In this document: positions 39,894 through 50,293 of the stretch, in pieces
Position numbering within the stretch: position 1 is the first letter of the stretch
How the letters are laid out: each line of letters starts with the position of its first letter
Assembly (NCBI RefSeq): GCF_001297775.1
Contig: NZ_LIFX01000005.1
Location: 248,001 to 312,000, forward strand
DNA from: Trabulsiella odontotermitis
GTDB taxonomy: Bacteria > Pseudomonadota > Gammaproteobacteria > Enterobacterales > Enterobacteriaceae
DNA length: 64,000 bases
Reading direction: 5' to 3'
The notes under the pieces: model-generated
Told to the model about the DNA's origin: nothing
Database searches by the model: none
The model's input: only the letters and a program-made list of their open reading frames with translations
Made by a program: the position numbers and the translations under genes

Positions 39894-41306
39894 ATGTCAC
39901 TCAGTCGGCGTCAGTTTATTCAGGCCTCGGGGCTGGCACTGTGTGCCGGTGCCGTGCCGCTGAGGGCAAACGCCGCGGGTCAGCAACAGGCATTGCCGAT
40001 CCCGCCGTTGGTGGAGTCCCGCCATGGTCAGCCGATCTTCTTAACCCTGCAACGTGCGCACTGGTCGTTTACCCAGGGCACGCGCGCGCCGGTCTGGGGC
40101 ATCAATGGCCGTTATCTCGGGCCGACGATTCGCGTCTGGAACGGTGATGACGCCAAGCTGATTTACAGCAACCGCCTGTCAGAAAACGTGGCGATGACCA
40201 TCAGCGGGCTACAGGTGCCGGGGCCGCTCATCGGCGGTGCGGCGCGTATGATGTCGCCTAATGCTGACTGGGCGCCGGTGCTGCCGATTCGCCAGAGCGC
40301 GGCGACGTTGTGGTATCACGCCAACACGCCGAACCACATGGCACAGCAGGTCTACAACGGTCTTGCGGGCATGTGGCTGGTGGAAGACGAGGTGAGTAAG
40401 TCCTTACCCATTCCGAACCACTACGGCGTTGATGATTTCCCGGTGATTATCCAGGACAAACGCCTCGACAACTTTGGCACACCGGAATACAGCGAGCCCG
40501 GTAACGGCGGTTTTGTCGGCGATACGTTGTTGGTGAACGGCGTGCAAAGCCCGTATGTCGAGGTGTCCCGTGGCTGGGTGCGTTTGCGTCTGCTGAATGC
40601 GTCGAACGCCCGCCGCTATCAGTTGCAAATGAGTGACGGACGCCCGCTGCATGTGATTTCCGGCGATCAGGGTTTTTTACCGGCACCGGTGTCCGTGAAG
40701 CAGTTGTCGCTGGCACCTGGCGAACGCCGTGAAGTGCTGGTGGATATGACCAACGGCGATGAAGTGTCGATTACCTGTGGTGAAGCCGCCAGTATTGTCG
40801 ATCGTATTCGCGGCTTCTTTGAGCCGTCGAGCATTCTGATTTCCACCTTAGTGCTGACCTTGCGCCCGACTGGGCTGCTGCCGCTGGTCACTGACAGCCT
40901 GCCGATGCGGCTGCTGCCAACGGAGATCATGTCCGGTACGCCGATTCGCAGTCGCGATATTACGCTTGGCGAAGATCCGGGCATTAACGGCCAGTTGTGG
41001 GATCCGAAACGCATTGATATCACCGCGCAGCAGGGAACCTGGGAGCGCTGGACGGTACGCGCCGATCTGCCACAGTCGTTCCACATTGAAGGCGTGATGT
41101 TCCAGATCCGCAACGTTAACGGCGCGATGCCGTTCCCGGAAGATCGCGGCTGGAAGGATACGGTGTGGATCGATGGTCAGGTTGAACTGCTGGTCTACTA
41201 TGGTCAGCCGTCATGGCCGCATTTCCCGTTCCAGTTTGTCAGCCAGACGCTGGAAATGGCCGATCGCGGTTCGATTGGGCAGATGCTGGTGAATCCGGCG
41301 CCGTAA
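39894..41306 (+). CDS. ftsP: cell division protein FtsP (SufI)
   Basis: Periplasmic multicopper-oxidase-fold protein that stabilises the divisome under stress; it is a classic Tat substrate. It has 470 residues from the ATG at 39894. The Tat signal has SRRQFIQASG followed by a modest hydrophobic stretch and the cleavage region RANA. Three cupredoxin domains follow. The copper-ligand His clusters typical of active oxidases are largely replaced, in line with its structural role. An in-frame ATG eight codons upstream would lengthen the n-region without homology. Confidence 0.96.
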   Translation: MSLSRRQFIQASGLALCAGAVPLRANAAGQQQALPIPPLVESRHGQPIFLTLQRAHWSFTQGTRAPVWGINGRYLGPTIRVWNGDDAKLIYSNRLSENVAMTISGLQVPGPLIGGAARMMSPNADWAPVLPIRQSAATLWYHANTPNHMAQQVYNGLAGMWLVEDEVSKSLPIPNHYGVDDFPVIIQDKRLDNFGTPEYSEPGNGGFVGDTLLVNGVQSPYVEVSRGWVRLRLLNASNARRYQLQMSDGRPLHVISGDQGFLPAPVSVKQLSLAPGERREVLVDMTNGDEVSITCGEAASIVDRIRGFFEPSSILISTLVLTLRPTGLLPLVTDSLPMRLLPTEIMSGTPIRSRDITLGEDPGINGQLWDPKRIDITAQQGTWERWTVRADLPQSFHIEGVMFQIRNVNGAMPFPEDRGWKDTVWIDGQVELLVYYGQPSWPHFPFQFVSQTLEMADRGSIGQMLVNPAP

Positions 41307-41327
41307 ATCGCCCGCCAGTCACACAGG

Positions 41328-41353
41328 CCCGGTAAGCGCAGCGCCACCGGGCA
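41328..41353. repeat. REP-like palindrome after ftsP
   Basis: GCCCGGTAAGCGC-AGCGCCACCGGGC, a short REP-type palindrome 22 bases after the ftsP stop and about 90 bases before ygiQ. Confidence 0.65.
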
Positions 41354-41443
41354 TTACCTGGCCCCGCACAATACTCCTTCATTTCCCACAATGATCCGGC
41401 GTATAATCCCCGCCCTTTTGTTTGTTTTTTCTTCGGAAGCACT

Positions 41444-43573
41444 ATGAGCGCTATTTCCCTGATCCAGCCGGATCGCGACCTCTTTTCCTGGCCCCAGTAC
41501 TGGGCGGCCTGTTTTGGCCCCGCGCCCTTTATGCCGATGTCACGGGAGGAGATGGATCTGCTTGGCTGGGACAGTTGCGACATCATACTGGTGACTGGCG
41601 ACGCCTACGTCGACCATCCGAGCTTCGGCATGGCGATCTGCGGCCGTATGCTGGAAGCGCAGGGCTTTCGCGTCGGCATCATTGCGCAACCGGACTGGAA
41701 CAGCAAAGAAGACTTCATGCGTCTCGGCAAACCGAACCTGTTCTTCGGCGTGACCGCCGGCAACATGGATTCGATGATCAACCGCTACACCGCTGACCGC
41801 AAGCTGCGCCATGATGACGCCTATACGCCGGATAACGTGGCGGGCAAACGCCCGGACCGCGCGACGCTGGTCTATACCCAGCGCTGTAAAGAGGCATGGA
41901 AAGATGTGCCGGTGATCCTCGGCGGCATCGAAGCTAGTCTGCGCCGTACTGCGCATTATGATTACTGGTCTGATACCGTGCGTCGTTCCGTGCTGGTGGA
42001 TTCCAAAGCCGACATGCTGATTTTTGGCAACGGCGAACGTCCGCTGGTGGAAGTGGCGCACCGTCTGGCGCAGGGGGAACCGGTCGCTGAGATCCGCGAC
42101 GTACGCAACACCGCGATTATGGTGAAAGAGGCGCTGCCGGGCTGGAGCGGAGTGGACTCCCGTATTATTGATATGCCGGGCAAAATCGACCCGATCCCGC
42201 ATCCGTACGGTGAAGACCTGCCGTGTGCGGATAACAAACCGGTCGAACCGAAGAAAGCCGAAGCGAAAGCCATTGTCGTTCAGCCGCCGCGCCCGAAGCC
42301 GTGGGAGAAAACCTACGTGCTGCTGCCATCGTTTGAAAAAGTTAAAAGCGACAAAGTGCTGTATGCCCACGCCTCCCGTATTCTGCATCATGAAACCAAC
42401 CCGGGTTGCGCCCGTGCGCTGATGCAAAAGCACGGCGATCGCTACATCTGGATCAACCCGCCCGCCATTCCGCTGTCGACCGAAGAGATGGACAGCGTGT
42501 TTGCCCTGCCGTACAAACGTGTGCCGCATCCGGCATACGGCAACAGCCGCATTCCGGCGTACGAGATGATCCGTTTCTCGATCAACATCATGCGTGGCTG
42601 CTTCGGTGGCTGCTCGTTCTGTTCGATCACCGAACACGAAGGGCGCATCATCCAGAGTCGCTCAGAAGATTCGATCATCAACGAGATCGAAGCCATTCGC
42701 GACTCTGTACCGGGTTTTACCGGTGTGATCTCCGATCTTGGTGGCCCGACCGCCAACATGTATATGTTGCGCTGTAAGTCGCCGCGTGCAGAGCAGACCT
42801 GTCGCCGCCTGTCGTGCGTCTACCCGGACATCTGCCAGCATATGGACACCAATCACGAACCGACGATCAACCTCTATCGCCGCGCCCGTGATCTGAAAGG
42901 GATCAAAAAAATCCTCATCGCCTCCGGCGTGCGTTATGACATCGCCGTGGAAGATCCGCGCTACATCAAAGAGCTGGCGACCCATCACGTGGGTGGTTAT
43001 CTGAAGATTGCCCCGGAGCACACCGAAGAGGGGCCGCTTTCGAAGATGATGAAGCCGGGAATGGGCAGCTACGATCGCTTTAAAGAACTGTTCGACATGT
43101 ACTCGAAGCAGGCAGGCAAAGAGCAGTATCTGATCCCGTATTTTATTTCCGCGCACCCGGGGACCCGTGATGAAGACATGGTGAACTTGGCGCTGTGGCT
43201 GAAGAAGCACCGCTTCCGTCTCGATCAGGTGCAGAACTTCTATCCGTCGCCGCTGGCGAACTCAACCACCATGTATCACACCGGCAAAAACCCGCTGGCG
43301 AAGGTGGGTTACAAGAGTGAAGAAGTCGTGGTGCCGAAGGGCGACAAACAGCGTCGTCTGCACAAAGCGTTGCTGCGCTATCACGATCCGGCCAACTGGC
43401 CGCTGATCCGTCAGGCGCTGGAAGCGATGGGCAAAAAGCATCTGATTGGCGGTCGCCGTGATTGTCTGGTTCCGGCACCGACGATTGAAGAGATGCGCGA
43501 GGCGCGCCGTCAGAATCGCAACACGCGCCCGGCGCTGACCAAACATACGCCGATGAAGCATCAGCGGCGCTGA
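41444..43573 (+). CDS. ygiQ: radical SAM protein YgiQ (UPF0313)
   Basis: Radical SAM enzyme of unknown substrate. It has 709 residues. The N-terminal Rossmann-like part ([17 protein letters not shown] near residue 45) resembles B12-binding domains of related families. The iron-sulfur motif Cx3Cx2C is clear in [11 protein letters not shown] near residue 385. A Cys-rich stretch, [16 protein letters not shown], follows near residue 450. The C-terminus is basic and ends KHQRR. The ATG at 41444 matches the E. coli start ([20 protein letters not shown]). It ends at a terminator shared with convergent dkgA. Confidence 0.95.
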   Translation: MSAISLIQPDRDLFSWPQYWAACFGPAPFMPMSREEMDLLGWDSCDIILVTGDAYVDHPSFGMAICGRMLEAQGFRVGIIAQPDWNSKEDFMRLGKPNLFFGVTAGNMDSMINRYTADRKLRHDDAYTPDNVAGKRPDRATLVYTQRCKEAWKDVPVILGGIEASLRRTAHYDYWSDTVRRSVLVDSKADMLIFGNGERPLVEVAHRLAQGEPVAEIRDVRNTAIMVKEALPGWSGVDSRIIDMPGKIDPIPHPYGEDLPCADNKPVEPKKAEAKAIVVQPPRPKPWEKTYVLLPSFEKVKSDKVLYAHASRILHHETNPGCARALMQKHGDRYIWINPPAIPLSTEEMDSVFALPYKRVPHPAYGNSRIPAYEMIRFSINIMRGCFGGCSFCSITEHEGRIIQSRSEDSIINEIEAIRDSVPGFTGVISDLGGPTANMYMLRCKSPRAEQTCRRLSCVYPDICQHMDTNHEPTINLYRRARDLKGIKKILIASGVRYDIAVEDPRYIKELATHHVGGYLKIAPEHTEEGPLSKMMKPGMGSYDRFKELFDMYSKQAGKEQYLIPYFISAHPGTRDEDMVNLALWLKKHRFRLDQVQNFYPSPLANSTTMYHTGKNPLAKVGYKSEEVVVPKGDKQRRLHKALLRYHDPANWPLIRQALEAMGKKHLIGGRRDCLVPAPTIEEMREARRQNRNTRPALTKHTPMKHQRR

Positions 43574-43592
43574 TGCTTCTTTAGCCCTGAAG

Positions 43593-43625
43593 GCCGGATA
43601 CGCGTCAGCGCCATCCGGCTTTTTT
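43593..43625. terminator. REP-like terminator between ygiQ and dkgA
   Basis: GCCGGAT / ATCCGGC stem of REP type followed by six T residues on the plus strand, six bases before the dkgA stop. It likely ends ygiQ transcription. Confidence 0.75.
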
Positions 43626-43630
43626 ACGCA

Positions 43631-44458
43631 CTAACCGCCAAACTGGTCCGGATCCGGCCCCAGCCGTTTCCCTTGATCCAGCTTCGCAATTTCGCCGAGT
43701 TCGTCTTTATCAAGACGGAAATCCCAGACGTCAAAGTTTTCCGCAATGCGCGATGGCGTGACCGATTTCGGGATCACCACCAGGCCACTGTCGAGATGCC
43801 AGCGAATGACGATTTGCGCCGGGGTTTTGCCGTATTTATCGGCCAGGTCGCGAATGATCTTCTGATCAAACACGCCTTTCCCCCCTTGTGCCAGCGGGCT
43901 CCAGGATTCGGTCTGGATCTTGTGCGTGGCGTTCCATGAATGCAACTGACGCTGCTGCAACAGTGGATGCAGTTCGATCTGGTTGATCACCGGCGTGACG
44001 CCGGTTTCGTCGATCAGCCGTTGCAGATGGTTGATCTGGAAATTGCAGACACCAATGCTTTTCACCAGCCCTGATTTTTGCAGCTCAATCATGCCTTCCC
44101 AGGCCTCAACGTAATGGTCGATAGCCGGTACCGGCCAGTGCATCAGGTATAAGTCGACATGCTCAAGCTGCAGTTTCTTCAGGCTTTCCTGCAGCGCTTC
44201 GCGGGGGCGTTTCTGGTCGTCATTCCACAGTTTAGTCGTGATGAACAACTCGTCGCGCGGCACGCTCGCGGTCTTTAACGCTTTGCCTACGCCATCCTCG
44301 TTTTGATATGCCGCGGCGGTATCAATAGAACGATAGCCCACTTCCAGCGCCTTATGAATGGCGCTGACGACCTCCTCGTTACCTGCTTTCCACACGCCGA
44401 GACCCAGCTGCGGCATTACGTTGCCGTCCTGTAGTTTGATTACGGTTGGATGTGTCAT
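43631..44458 (-). CDS. dkgA: 2,5-diketo-D-gluconate reductase A DkgA (YqhE)
   Basis: NADPH-dependent aldo-keto reductase; it reduces methylglyoxal, furfural and diketogluconate. It has 275 residues, as in E. coli. The catalytic tetrad is visible: Asp in YRSIDTAAAYQNEDGVG with Tyr, Lys in TTKLWNDDQ, and His in LMHWPVP. The cofactor loop IPKSVTPSRIAENF is near residue 225. It lies downstream of yqhD on the same strand, with a 100-base gap. In E. coli YqhC activates both genes. E. coli yqhG and yqhH, which lie next to dkgA there, are absent here. Confidence 0.97.
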   Translation of the reverse strand: MTHPTVIKLQDGNVMPQLGLGVWKAGNEEVVSAIHKALEVGYRSIDTAAAYQNEDGVGKALKTASVPRDELFITTKLWNDDQKRPREALQESLKKLQLEHVDLYLMHWPVPAIDHYVEAWEGMIELQKSGLVKSIGVCNFQINHLQRLIDETGVTPVINQIELHPLLQQRQLHSWNATHKIQTESWSPLAQGGKGVFDQKIIRDLADKYGKTPAQIVIRWHLDSGLVVIPKSVTPSRIAENFDVWDFRLDKDELGEIAKLDQGKRLGPDPDQFGG

Positions 44459-44558
44459 GCATTCCTCCTTTTATGTGTCTCCCCGGAGCAATGCCCCGGA
44501 GAGGTATAGGATTAAGTCTGGACGAAATATGCAAAAACGAAAGGAAAAGCGGTAAACC

Positions 44559-45722
44559 TTAGCGCGCGGCCTCGTAAATACGGCGGCTGACGTCGAGGGT
44601 AATATCTTGTTTTTCGCCCAGTCGGGTCATGTGGTGCGCTTCCAGTTTAACCAGCAGCGCCGGGATAGAACTGCCGTCCAGACCGTAGTCGGACAGATGC
44701 GTCGGCACGCCAAGTTGCTCGAAGAAATTACGCGTCGCGGCGATAGCGGCGTCGATGCGTTCTTCTTCAGAACCTTCGGTGATATTCCATACGCGTTCGC
44801 CATACTGCAGCAGTTTGGCGCGTTTGGCGTCACGCTTTTCATTCCACAGCGCAGGCAGAACAATCGCCAGCGTCTGAGCGTGATCCAGCCCGTGCATCGC
44901 GGTCAGTTCGTGACCGAGCATGTGCGTCGCCCAGTCCTGCGGCACGCCAGCACCGATCAACCCGTTCAATGCCTGAGTGGCTGCCCACATCACGTTAGCG
45001 CGGACATCGTAGTTTTCCGGTTCGGCGAGGGCTTTCGGGCCTTCTTCAACCAGCGTCTGCAGAATGCCTTCGGCAAAACGATCCTGAATTTTGGCGTTCA
45101 CCGGATACGTCACATACTGCTCAACGGTATGGACGAAGGCATCAACCACGCCGTTAGCAACCTGACGCGGCGGCAGGGTGTAGGTATAAACTGGATCGAG
45201 GATCGCAAACACCGGTTGCACGTGCGGGTTTTTAAACGCCTGCTTGTCGCCGGTGGTTTTACGCGAGATCACCGCGCCATTGTTTGATTCAGAACCGGTG
45301 GCGGGCAGCGTCAGCACAGAACCCATCGGGATCGCGCTGTGGATTTCGCTACCGCGGGTTTCGAGGATCTGCCATGGATCAACGCCGTCAGTGTAATGCG
45401 CCGCCGCGGCGATAAATTTGGTGCCATCAAGAACGGAACCGCCGCCGACAGCCAGCAGGAAGGTGACTTTCTCATCGCGGGCGATTTTCACCGCTTTCAT
45501 CAGCGTTTCGTAAGACGGGTTAGGTTCGATGCCGCCAAACTCCAGCACGTCCAGACCTTTCAGCGCGCTCAGTACCTGATCCAGCACACCGGTTTTTTTC
45601 ACACTGCCGCCGCCGTAAGTGATCAACACGCGAGCGTCAGCCGGGATTTGAGCGCGAAGATCGGTAATCACGCCTTTACCAAACAGAATGCGGGTGGGGG
45701 TATGAAGGTTAAAATTATTCAT
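44559..45722 (-). CDS. yqhD: NADPH-dependent aldehyde reductase YqhD
   Basis: Iron/zinc-type alcohol dehydrogenase that reduces short-chain aldehydes, including those from lipid peroxidation, furfural and glyoxal. It has 387 residues from the ATG at 45722 (MNNFNLHTPTRILFGKG), as in E. coli. The cofactor motif GGGSVLDGTKF is near residue 95. Metal ligands are in VDAFVHTVEQYV near 194, HMLGHELTAMHGLDHAQT near 267, and the following His. The frame stays open 85 codons upstream through the yqhC control region without homology. It is divergent from its activator gene yqhC. Confidence 0.97.
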   Translation of the reverse strand: MNNFNLHTPTRILFGKGVITDLRAQIPADARVLITYGGGSVKKTGVLDQVLSALKGLDVLEFGGIEPNPSYETLMKAVKIARDEKVTFLLAVGGGSVLDGTKFIAAAAHYTDGVDPWQILETRGSEIHSAIPMGSVLTLPATGSESNNGAVISRKTTGDKQAFKNPHVQPVFAILDPVYTYTLPPRQVANGVVDAFVHTVEQYVTYPVNAKIQDRFAEGILQTLVEEGPKALAEPENYDVRANVMWAATQALNGLIGAGVPQDWATHMLGHELTAMHGLDHAQTLAIVLPALWNEKRDAKRAKLLQYGERVWNITEGSEEERIDAAIAATRNFFEQLGVPTHLSDYGLDGSSIPALLVKLEAHHMTRLGEKQDITLDVSRRIYEAAR

Positions 45723-45917
45723 TGCTCGTTCCCTTAACAGAGAGTGAAAAGTGGCAGCGCAGGGTCTCTGCCTGATGGTGAACATTGTGGTCTTGTCCCC
45801 CCGGACCCTCAATGCACATTTCTGCCGATGTCTTGCCCATTTCTCCAGAGCGCTGGAGAAACCGTACAAGAATGCGCACAATGTAACGGTCGATAAATCT
45901 GCCTGGAGTGATCTGCA

Positions 45918-46808
45918 ATGAATCGTGAAGCCATCTGTCTGCAACTGACGGAACAGGTTAAACAACTGATATCTCATCAGGAAAAGCTGAACGATCTGCT
46001 GCCTGACGTCCGTCTGCTGTACGGTACGCAGCCCGGTACGCGTACGCCGGTGATGTATCAGCCCGGCATTGTATTTCTCTTTTCAGGTCATAAGATTGGC
46101 TATATCAATGAGCGAACTTTTCGCTACGACACCAATGAATATCTGCTGCTGACCGTTCCGCTGCCTTTTGAGTGCGAAACCTTCGCCACACCTGACGTGC
46201 CGCTGGCGGGTTTCCGCCTCAACGTCGATATTTTGCAGCTCCAGGAGCTGCTGATGGACATCGGCGAAGACGATCTTTTTCGCCCGGCAATGGCCGCCAG
46301 TGGCATCAACTCCGCCAAACTGTCCGACGATATTCTCTGCGCGGCTGAGCGGTTGCTGGATGTGATGGAAAGACCCCTGGACGCGCGCATTCTCGGTAAG
46401 CAGATTATCCGCGAGATCCTTTACCATGTGTTGACAGGCCCCTGCGGCGGCGCGTTGCTGGCGGTGGTCAGCCGTCAGACCCATTTCAGCCTGATAAGCC
46501 GGGTGCTGAAGCGCATTGAAAGCCAGTACACCGAGAACTTAAGCGTCGATCAACTGGCGGCGGAAGCCAACATGAGCGTCTCGGCCTTTCACCATAATTT
46601 CAAATCAGTCACCAGCACGTCGCCCCTGCAGTACCTGAAAACCTATCGCCTGCACCGGGCGCGAATGCTGATCATCCACGATGGCATGAAAGCCAGCGCG
46701 GCGGCGATGCGCGTGGGCTATGAAAGTGCTTCGCAGTTCAGTCGGGAATTTAAGCGTTATTTTGGCATGACGCCAGGCGAGGATGCGGCGCGTATTCGCC
46801 GGGCATAA
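45918..46808 (+). CDS. yqhC: AraC-family activator YqhC
   Basis: Transcription activator that responds to reactive aldehydes and switches on yqhD and dkgA. It has 296 residues. The N-terminal cupin-like sensor domain covers about residues 1-180. The C-terminal AraC DNA-binding domain has two helix-turn-helix units: [20 protein letters not shown], and then [21 protein letters not shown]. It is divergent from yqhD with a 195-base gap in which its binding site should lie. Its stop codon sits in the loop of a palindrome. Confidence 0.95.
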   Translation: MNREAICLQLTEQVKQLISHQEKLNDLLPDVRLLYGTQPGTRTPVMYQPGIVFLFSGHKIGYINERTFRYDTNEYLLLTVPLPFECETFATPDVPLAGFRLNVDILQLQELLMDIGEDDLFRPAMAASGINSAKLSDDILCAAERLLDVMERPLDARILGKQIIREILYHVLTGPCGGALLAVVSRQTHFSLISRVLKRIESQYTENLSVDQLAAEANMSVSAFHHNFKSVTSTSPLQYLKTYRLHRARMLIIHDGMKASAAAMRVGYESASQFSREFKRYFGMTPGEDAARIRRA

Positions 46809-46822
46809 GGCGTTGCCCGGCG
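46797..46822. repeat. palindrome spanning the yqhC stop codon
   Basis: CGCCGGGCA (46797-46805) and TGCCCGGCG (46814-46822) form a perfect nine-base stem; the TAA stop of yqhC is in the eight-base loop. It is a truncated REP-like sequence in the convergent junction with yghB and a likely transcript end. Confidence 0.7.
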
Positions 46823-46832
46823 TCAGCAGTGA

Positions 46833-47492
46833 TCAGGCGTTGTAGTACTTCTTCTTAATGACCACAATCAGTGTGCCGAGCAGCCCGGCCACTAACAGGA
46901 AAATCGGCAGGATCATCAGGAACGTCATCACCTGCTCTTCATGGCGTTTCACGAACGGGATCATGCTGAGCGCGTAGCCCAGACTGGTCACCACGCCCAC
47001 CCACAGCAGGGCGCTCAACCAGTTGAAGAACTGGAAGCGGCGGGTCGACAGCCCGGAAATACCGGCCATGGTCGGCAGCAGCGTACGCACAAACGCCAGA
47101 AAACGCCCGGCAAGCAGCGCCAGCAGACCATGACGGTCAAACATGCAGGTCGCACGCTGATGATATTTCGCCGGAAGCTGCGCCAGCCAGCTTTTCACGA
47201 TCTGCGTATTGCCGAGCCAGCGTCCCTGAATATAGCTCAGCCAGCAGCCAAGACTGGCCGCGGTCGTCAGGATCACAAGGGTAGGTACAAAGTCCATGAC
47301 GCCTTTTGCGACAAGCGCCCCTGCCAGTAACAATAAACTGTCGCCCGGTAAAAAAGAGGCAGGTAGCAAACCGTTTTCCAGAAACAACGTCGCAAACATA
47401 ACCAGATAAACAACACCCACAACGTGAGGATTCGCCAGTGCAGCAAAGTCGTGCTGCCAGAGAGCGGCGACTATATCTTGAATGACTACCAT
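46833..47492 (-). CDS. yghB: DedA-family membrane protein YghB
   Basis: Inner-membrane protein needed, redundantly with YqjA, for cell division, the proton motive force and lipid homeostasis. It has 219 residues, as in E. coli. The DedA signatures are visible: [21 protein letters not shown] near residue 38, and [18 protein letters not shown] near residue 125, with the functionally important Glu, Asp and Arg residues. About four to five hydrophobic segments are present, ending in a short basic tail. It lies downstream of metC with a 143-base gap. Confidence 0.95.
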   Translation of the reverse strand: MVVIQDIVAALWQHDFAALANPHVVGVVYLVMFATLFLENGLLPASFLPGDSLLLLAGALVAKGVMDFVPTLVILTTAASLGCWLSYIQGRWLGNTQIVKSWLAQLPAKYHQRATCMFDRHGLLALLAGRFLAFVRTLLPTMAGISGLSTRRFQFFNWLSALLWVGVVTSLGYALSMIPFVKRHEEQVMTFLMILPIFLLVAGLLGTLIVVIKKKYYNA

Positions 47493-47635
47493 GAACTTTC
47501 CTAAAGAACCGCGCTTATTTTGCTATTGTACTCCTGATGTTCCCCAAACACCTTGATCGCGGGCGCAACAAATACAGACAATTCTGAAGAAATTATCTGT
47601 AAATGTGTTCATTCAGGTGCACAGCCTGCGCTACT

Positions 47636-48823
47636 TTACACGATGCGACTGAACCCCGCCGCTAAATCCGCGATCAGATCGTCAACATTCTCTAAACCGA
47701 TATGCACTCGCACCAACGTACCGCTGAAATCGACCTCGCCACCGGGGCGCATATGGGCGATCTGCTCGGGCTGATTGGCGAGGATCAACGACTCGAAGCC
47801 GCCCCAGGAAAAGGCCATGCTGAACAGCTCAAACGGGTCGAGATAGGCGGAAAGCTCGGCGTCGGTGAGGCGTTTTTTCAGAACGAATGAGAATAAACCG
47901 CTGCTGCCCGTAAAATCCCGTTTCCAGTATTCGTGGCCTTTGCTGCCGGGGAGTGCAGGGTGGTTTACTCGTTCAACCTGCGGGTGGTTTGAGAGCCATT
48001 CGGCAATTTTTAGACTGCTTTCATGATGCTGGCGCAGACGTAAGCCCAGCGTACGTAATCCGCGGCTGGTCATGTAGGCGGTATCGGCATCCACCATCTG
48101 CCCCATCAGGTAGGCATTTTCCCGCAGACGATCCCAACAGCGGGCGTTGGCGACCGCGGTGCCGATCATGCCATCGGAGTGGCCGATCAGGTATTTGGTG
48201 GCGGCCTGAATAGAAATATCGATGCCGAATTCCAGCGCCTTAAAGAGGATACCGGCCGCCCAGGTGTTGTCGATCATGATGATCGCCTCAGGGGCCACGC
48301 GACGGACGGCCTGTACGATCGCCGGAACGTCGTGAACTTCCATGGTGATCGACCCCGGTGATTCGAGAAACACCACTTTGGTGTTCGGCTTCACCAGTTG
48401 CGCGATGTCGGCGCCGATCAGCGGATCGAACCAACTGGTGCTGACGCCGAGCCGGGCAAGTATTTTGCTGCAGAAATCCTGGCTGGGTTCGTAGGCGGTG
48501 TTGGTCATCAGCGCCTCATCACCCTGCTCAACAAACGCCAGAATGGCATTCGCGACCGCGGCCGCGCCGCAGGGGAAGAGGGCGCAACCGGCGCCGCCTT
48601 CCAGTTCGCACATCGCTTCCTGCAATGAGAAATGGGTCAGTGTGCCGCGACGGCCATAGAACAGCTCGCCTTTCGCGCGGTTGCGGGTCGCCTGTTTTTT
48701 GGCTTCAACCGTGTCAAAAACCAGCGAAGAGGCGCGCTGAATTACGCTGTTCACCGCGCCCAGCGTGTATTTTTTGCTACGCCCTGCATTAACCAGCGCG
48801 GTGTCGAGATGTTTGTCTGCCAT
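47636..48823 (-). CDS. metC: cystathionine beta-lyase MetC
   Basis: PLP enzyme of methionine synthesis: it splits cystathionine into homocysteine, pyruvate and ammonia. It has 395 residues, as in E. coli. The PLP lysine is in [14 protein letters not shown] near residue 210. The cofactor-binding MIDNTWAAG is near residue 187, and [15 protein letters not shown] is near residue 58. It is divergent from exbB. Tandem met boxes lie about 20-40 bases upstream, so repression by MetJ is expected. Confidence 0.97.
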   Translation of the reverse strand: MADKHLDTALVNAGRSKKYTLGAVNSVIQRASSLVFDTVEAKKQATRNRAKGELFYGRRGTLTHFSLQEAMCELEGGAGCALFPCGAAAVANAILAFVEQGDEALMTNTAYEPSQDFCSKILARLGVSTSWFDPLIGADIAQLVKPNTKVVFLESPGSITMEVHDVPAIVQAVRRVAPEAIIMIDNTWAAGILFKALEFGIDISIQAATKYLIGHSDGMIGTAVANARCWDRLRENAYLMGQMVDADTAYMTSRGLRTLGLRLRQHHESSLKIAEWLSNHPQVERVNHPALPGSKGHEYWKRDFTGSSGLFSFVLKKRLTDAELSAYLDPFELFSMAFSWGGFESLILANQPEQIAHMRPGGEVDFSGTLVRVHIGLENVDDLIADLAAGFSRIV

Positions 48824-48841
48824 GTTAATCTGCCTGTTTTT

Positions 48842-48865
48842 ATACGTCTGGACGTCCAGACTACC
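48842..48865 (-). promoter_or_regulatory. tandem MetJ-binding met boxes before metC
   Basis: Three adjacent 8-base units, ATACGTCT, GGACGTCC and AGACTACC, resemble the met-box consensus AGACGTCT; the middle two are close matches. They begin 19 bases before the metC start, where MetJ would block its promoter. Confidence 0.75.
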
Positions 48866-48990
48866 ATGACTGATAAAAGCTGCACCAGTGGTTAACAGAT
48901 AAAGCAGAATATTTTTCGTAACGGAAAAATGCGCCTTTTTTACTGCGTGAGCGCAAGGAAAAGAAGTGTGATTTACGGCACTATGTAAAT

Positions 48991-49009
48991 ACTAATGAGA
49001 ACGACTATC
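48991..49009 (+). promoter_or_regulatory. Fur-box-like site before exbB
   Basis: ACTAATGAGAACGACTATC matches the 19-base Fur consensus GATAATGATAATCATTATC at 13 positions, and stands about 65 bases before the exbB start. ExbBD expression is iron-repressed in E. coli. Confidence 0.7.
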
Positions 49010-49074
49010 AATTCGACGACGTTTTGATATTATTAGCTCAGTTTTTTTTGTGACAGACATCCTGGAGATGCAGA

Positions 49075-49809
49075 GTGGGTAATAATTTGATGCAGGCGGA
49101 TCTCTCCGTTTGGGGTATGTATCATCATGCCGACATCGTGGTTAAGGTCGTGATGATCGGTCTGGTGCTGGCGTCGGTCATCACCTGGGCCATTTTCTTT
49201 AGTAAAAGTGCCGAGCTCCTGTCTCATAAGCGTCGCCTCAAGCGCGAACAAAAACAGCTGAGCGAAGCCCGTTCCCTCGATCAGGCCAGCGACATTGCCG
49301 CGACCTTCCACGGTAAAAGCCTGAGTACGCTGCTGCTGAATGAAGCGCAGAACGAGCTTGAGCTGTCCGCCGGTTCGGAAGATAACGAAGGCATTAAAGA
49401 GCGCACTGGGTTCCGCCTTGAGCGTCGCGTCGCCGCTGTCAGCCGCCATATGGGGCGCGGCAATGGCTATCTGGCGACCATAGGCGCCATTTCCCCGTTC
49501 GTCGGTCTGTTTGGTACCGTCTGGGGGATCATGAACAGCTTCATCGGTATCGCCCAGACGCAGACCACCAACCTCGCCGTCGTCGCACCCGGTATTGCGG
49601 AAGCGCTGCTGGCGACGGCGATCGGTCTGTTTGCGGCGATCCCGGCGGTGGTTATCTACAACATTTTTGCCCGTATGATTGGCAGCTACAAAGCGACCCT
49701 CGGCGATGTGGCGGCGCAGGTGCTGCTGTTGCAGAGTCGCGATTTGGATCTCAACGCCAGCGGCGTCGCACACCCGGTTCGTACGGCTCAGAAATTACGT
49801 GTAGGTTGA
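49075..49809 (+). CDS. exbB: TonB-system energising protein ExbB
   Basis: Pentameric inner-membrane proton-channel scaffold that, with ExbD, powers TonB-dependent import of siderophores and vitamin B12. It has 244 residues from a GTG start at 49075 (MGNNLMQADLSVWGMY), the same start codon and length as E. coli; GGAG precedes it. Three transmembrane helices are present, near residues 23-43, 130-155 and 175-195. The second and third bear the conserved ATIGAISPFVGLFGTVWGIM and TAIGLFAAIPAVVIYN. exbD starts six bases later. Confidence 0.97.
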   Translation: MGNNLMQADLSVWGMYHHADIVVKVVMIGLVLASVITWAIFFSKSAELLSHKRRLKREQKQLSEARSLDQASDIAATFHGKSLSTLLLNEAQNELELSAGSEDNEGIKERTGFRLERRVAAVSRHMGRGNGYLATIGAISPFVGLFGTVWGIMNSFIGIAQTQTTNLAVVAPGIAEALLATAIGLFAAIPAVVIYNIFARMIGSYKATLGDVAAQVLLLQSRDLDLNASGVAHPVRTAQKLRVG

Positions 49810-49815
49810 TGTTTT

Positions 49816-50241
49816 ATGGCAATGCGTCTTAACGAAAATCTGGACGATAACGGTGAAATGCATGAAATCAACGTAACGCCGTTTATCGACGTTATGCTGG
49901 TACTGCTGATCATCTTCATGGTGGCTGCGCCGCTCGCCACCGTGGACGTTAAAGTCAATCTGCCTGCGTCTTCCAGTCAGCCGCAGCCGCGCCCGGAAAA
50001 ACCGATTTACCTGTCGGTTAAAGCGGATAAGTCGATGTTCCTCGGCAACGATCCGGTGACGGAAGCGGATATGATCACCGCGCTGAACACGGCGACGGAA
50101 GGCAAGAAAGACACCACTATCTTCTTCCGCGCGGATAAAACCGTCGATTATGAAACGATGATGAAAGTGATGGATACGCTCCATCAGGCGGGTTATCTGA
50201 AGATTGGTCTGGTAGGGCAGGAAGTCACGCAAGCGAAGTAA
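49816..50241 (+). CDS. exbD: TonB-system protein ExbD
   Basis: Partner of ExbB and TonB with one transmembrane helix and a periplasmic domain. It has 141 residues. The essential membrane Asp25 is in NVTPFIDVMLVLLIIFMV. A proline-rich linker (SSSQPQPRPEKP) follows, and then the folded periplasmic part. It is the second gene of a Fur-type operon and ends at a strong terminator that overlaps the stop codon of the next, convergent gene. Confidence 0.97.
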   Translation: MAMRLNENLDDNGEMHEINVTPFIDVMLVLLIIFMVAAPLATVDVKVNLPASSSQPQPRPEKPIYLSVKADKSMFLGNDPVTEADMITALNTATEGKKDTTIFFRADKTVDYETMMKVMDTLHQAGYLKIGLVGQEVTQAK

Positions 50242-50265
50242 TTTCGCGTGACGCAAGGTGATGAG

Positions 50266-50293
50266 AAGGCTGGCCGGTTGCCAGCCTTTTTTA
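50266..50293 (+). terminator. exbD terminator
   Basis: AAGGCTGGC / GCCAGCCTT stem with a short loop, followed by a run of T residues. The T-run overlaps the last codons of the convergent hypothetical gene. Confidence 0.88.

Noticed and set aside
41540-42637. 365-codon frame antisense to ygiQ
   Set aside because: Shadow frame with His/Arg-rich composition; the radical SAM gene on the plus strand is certain.
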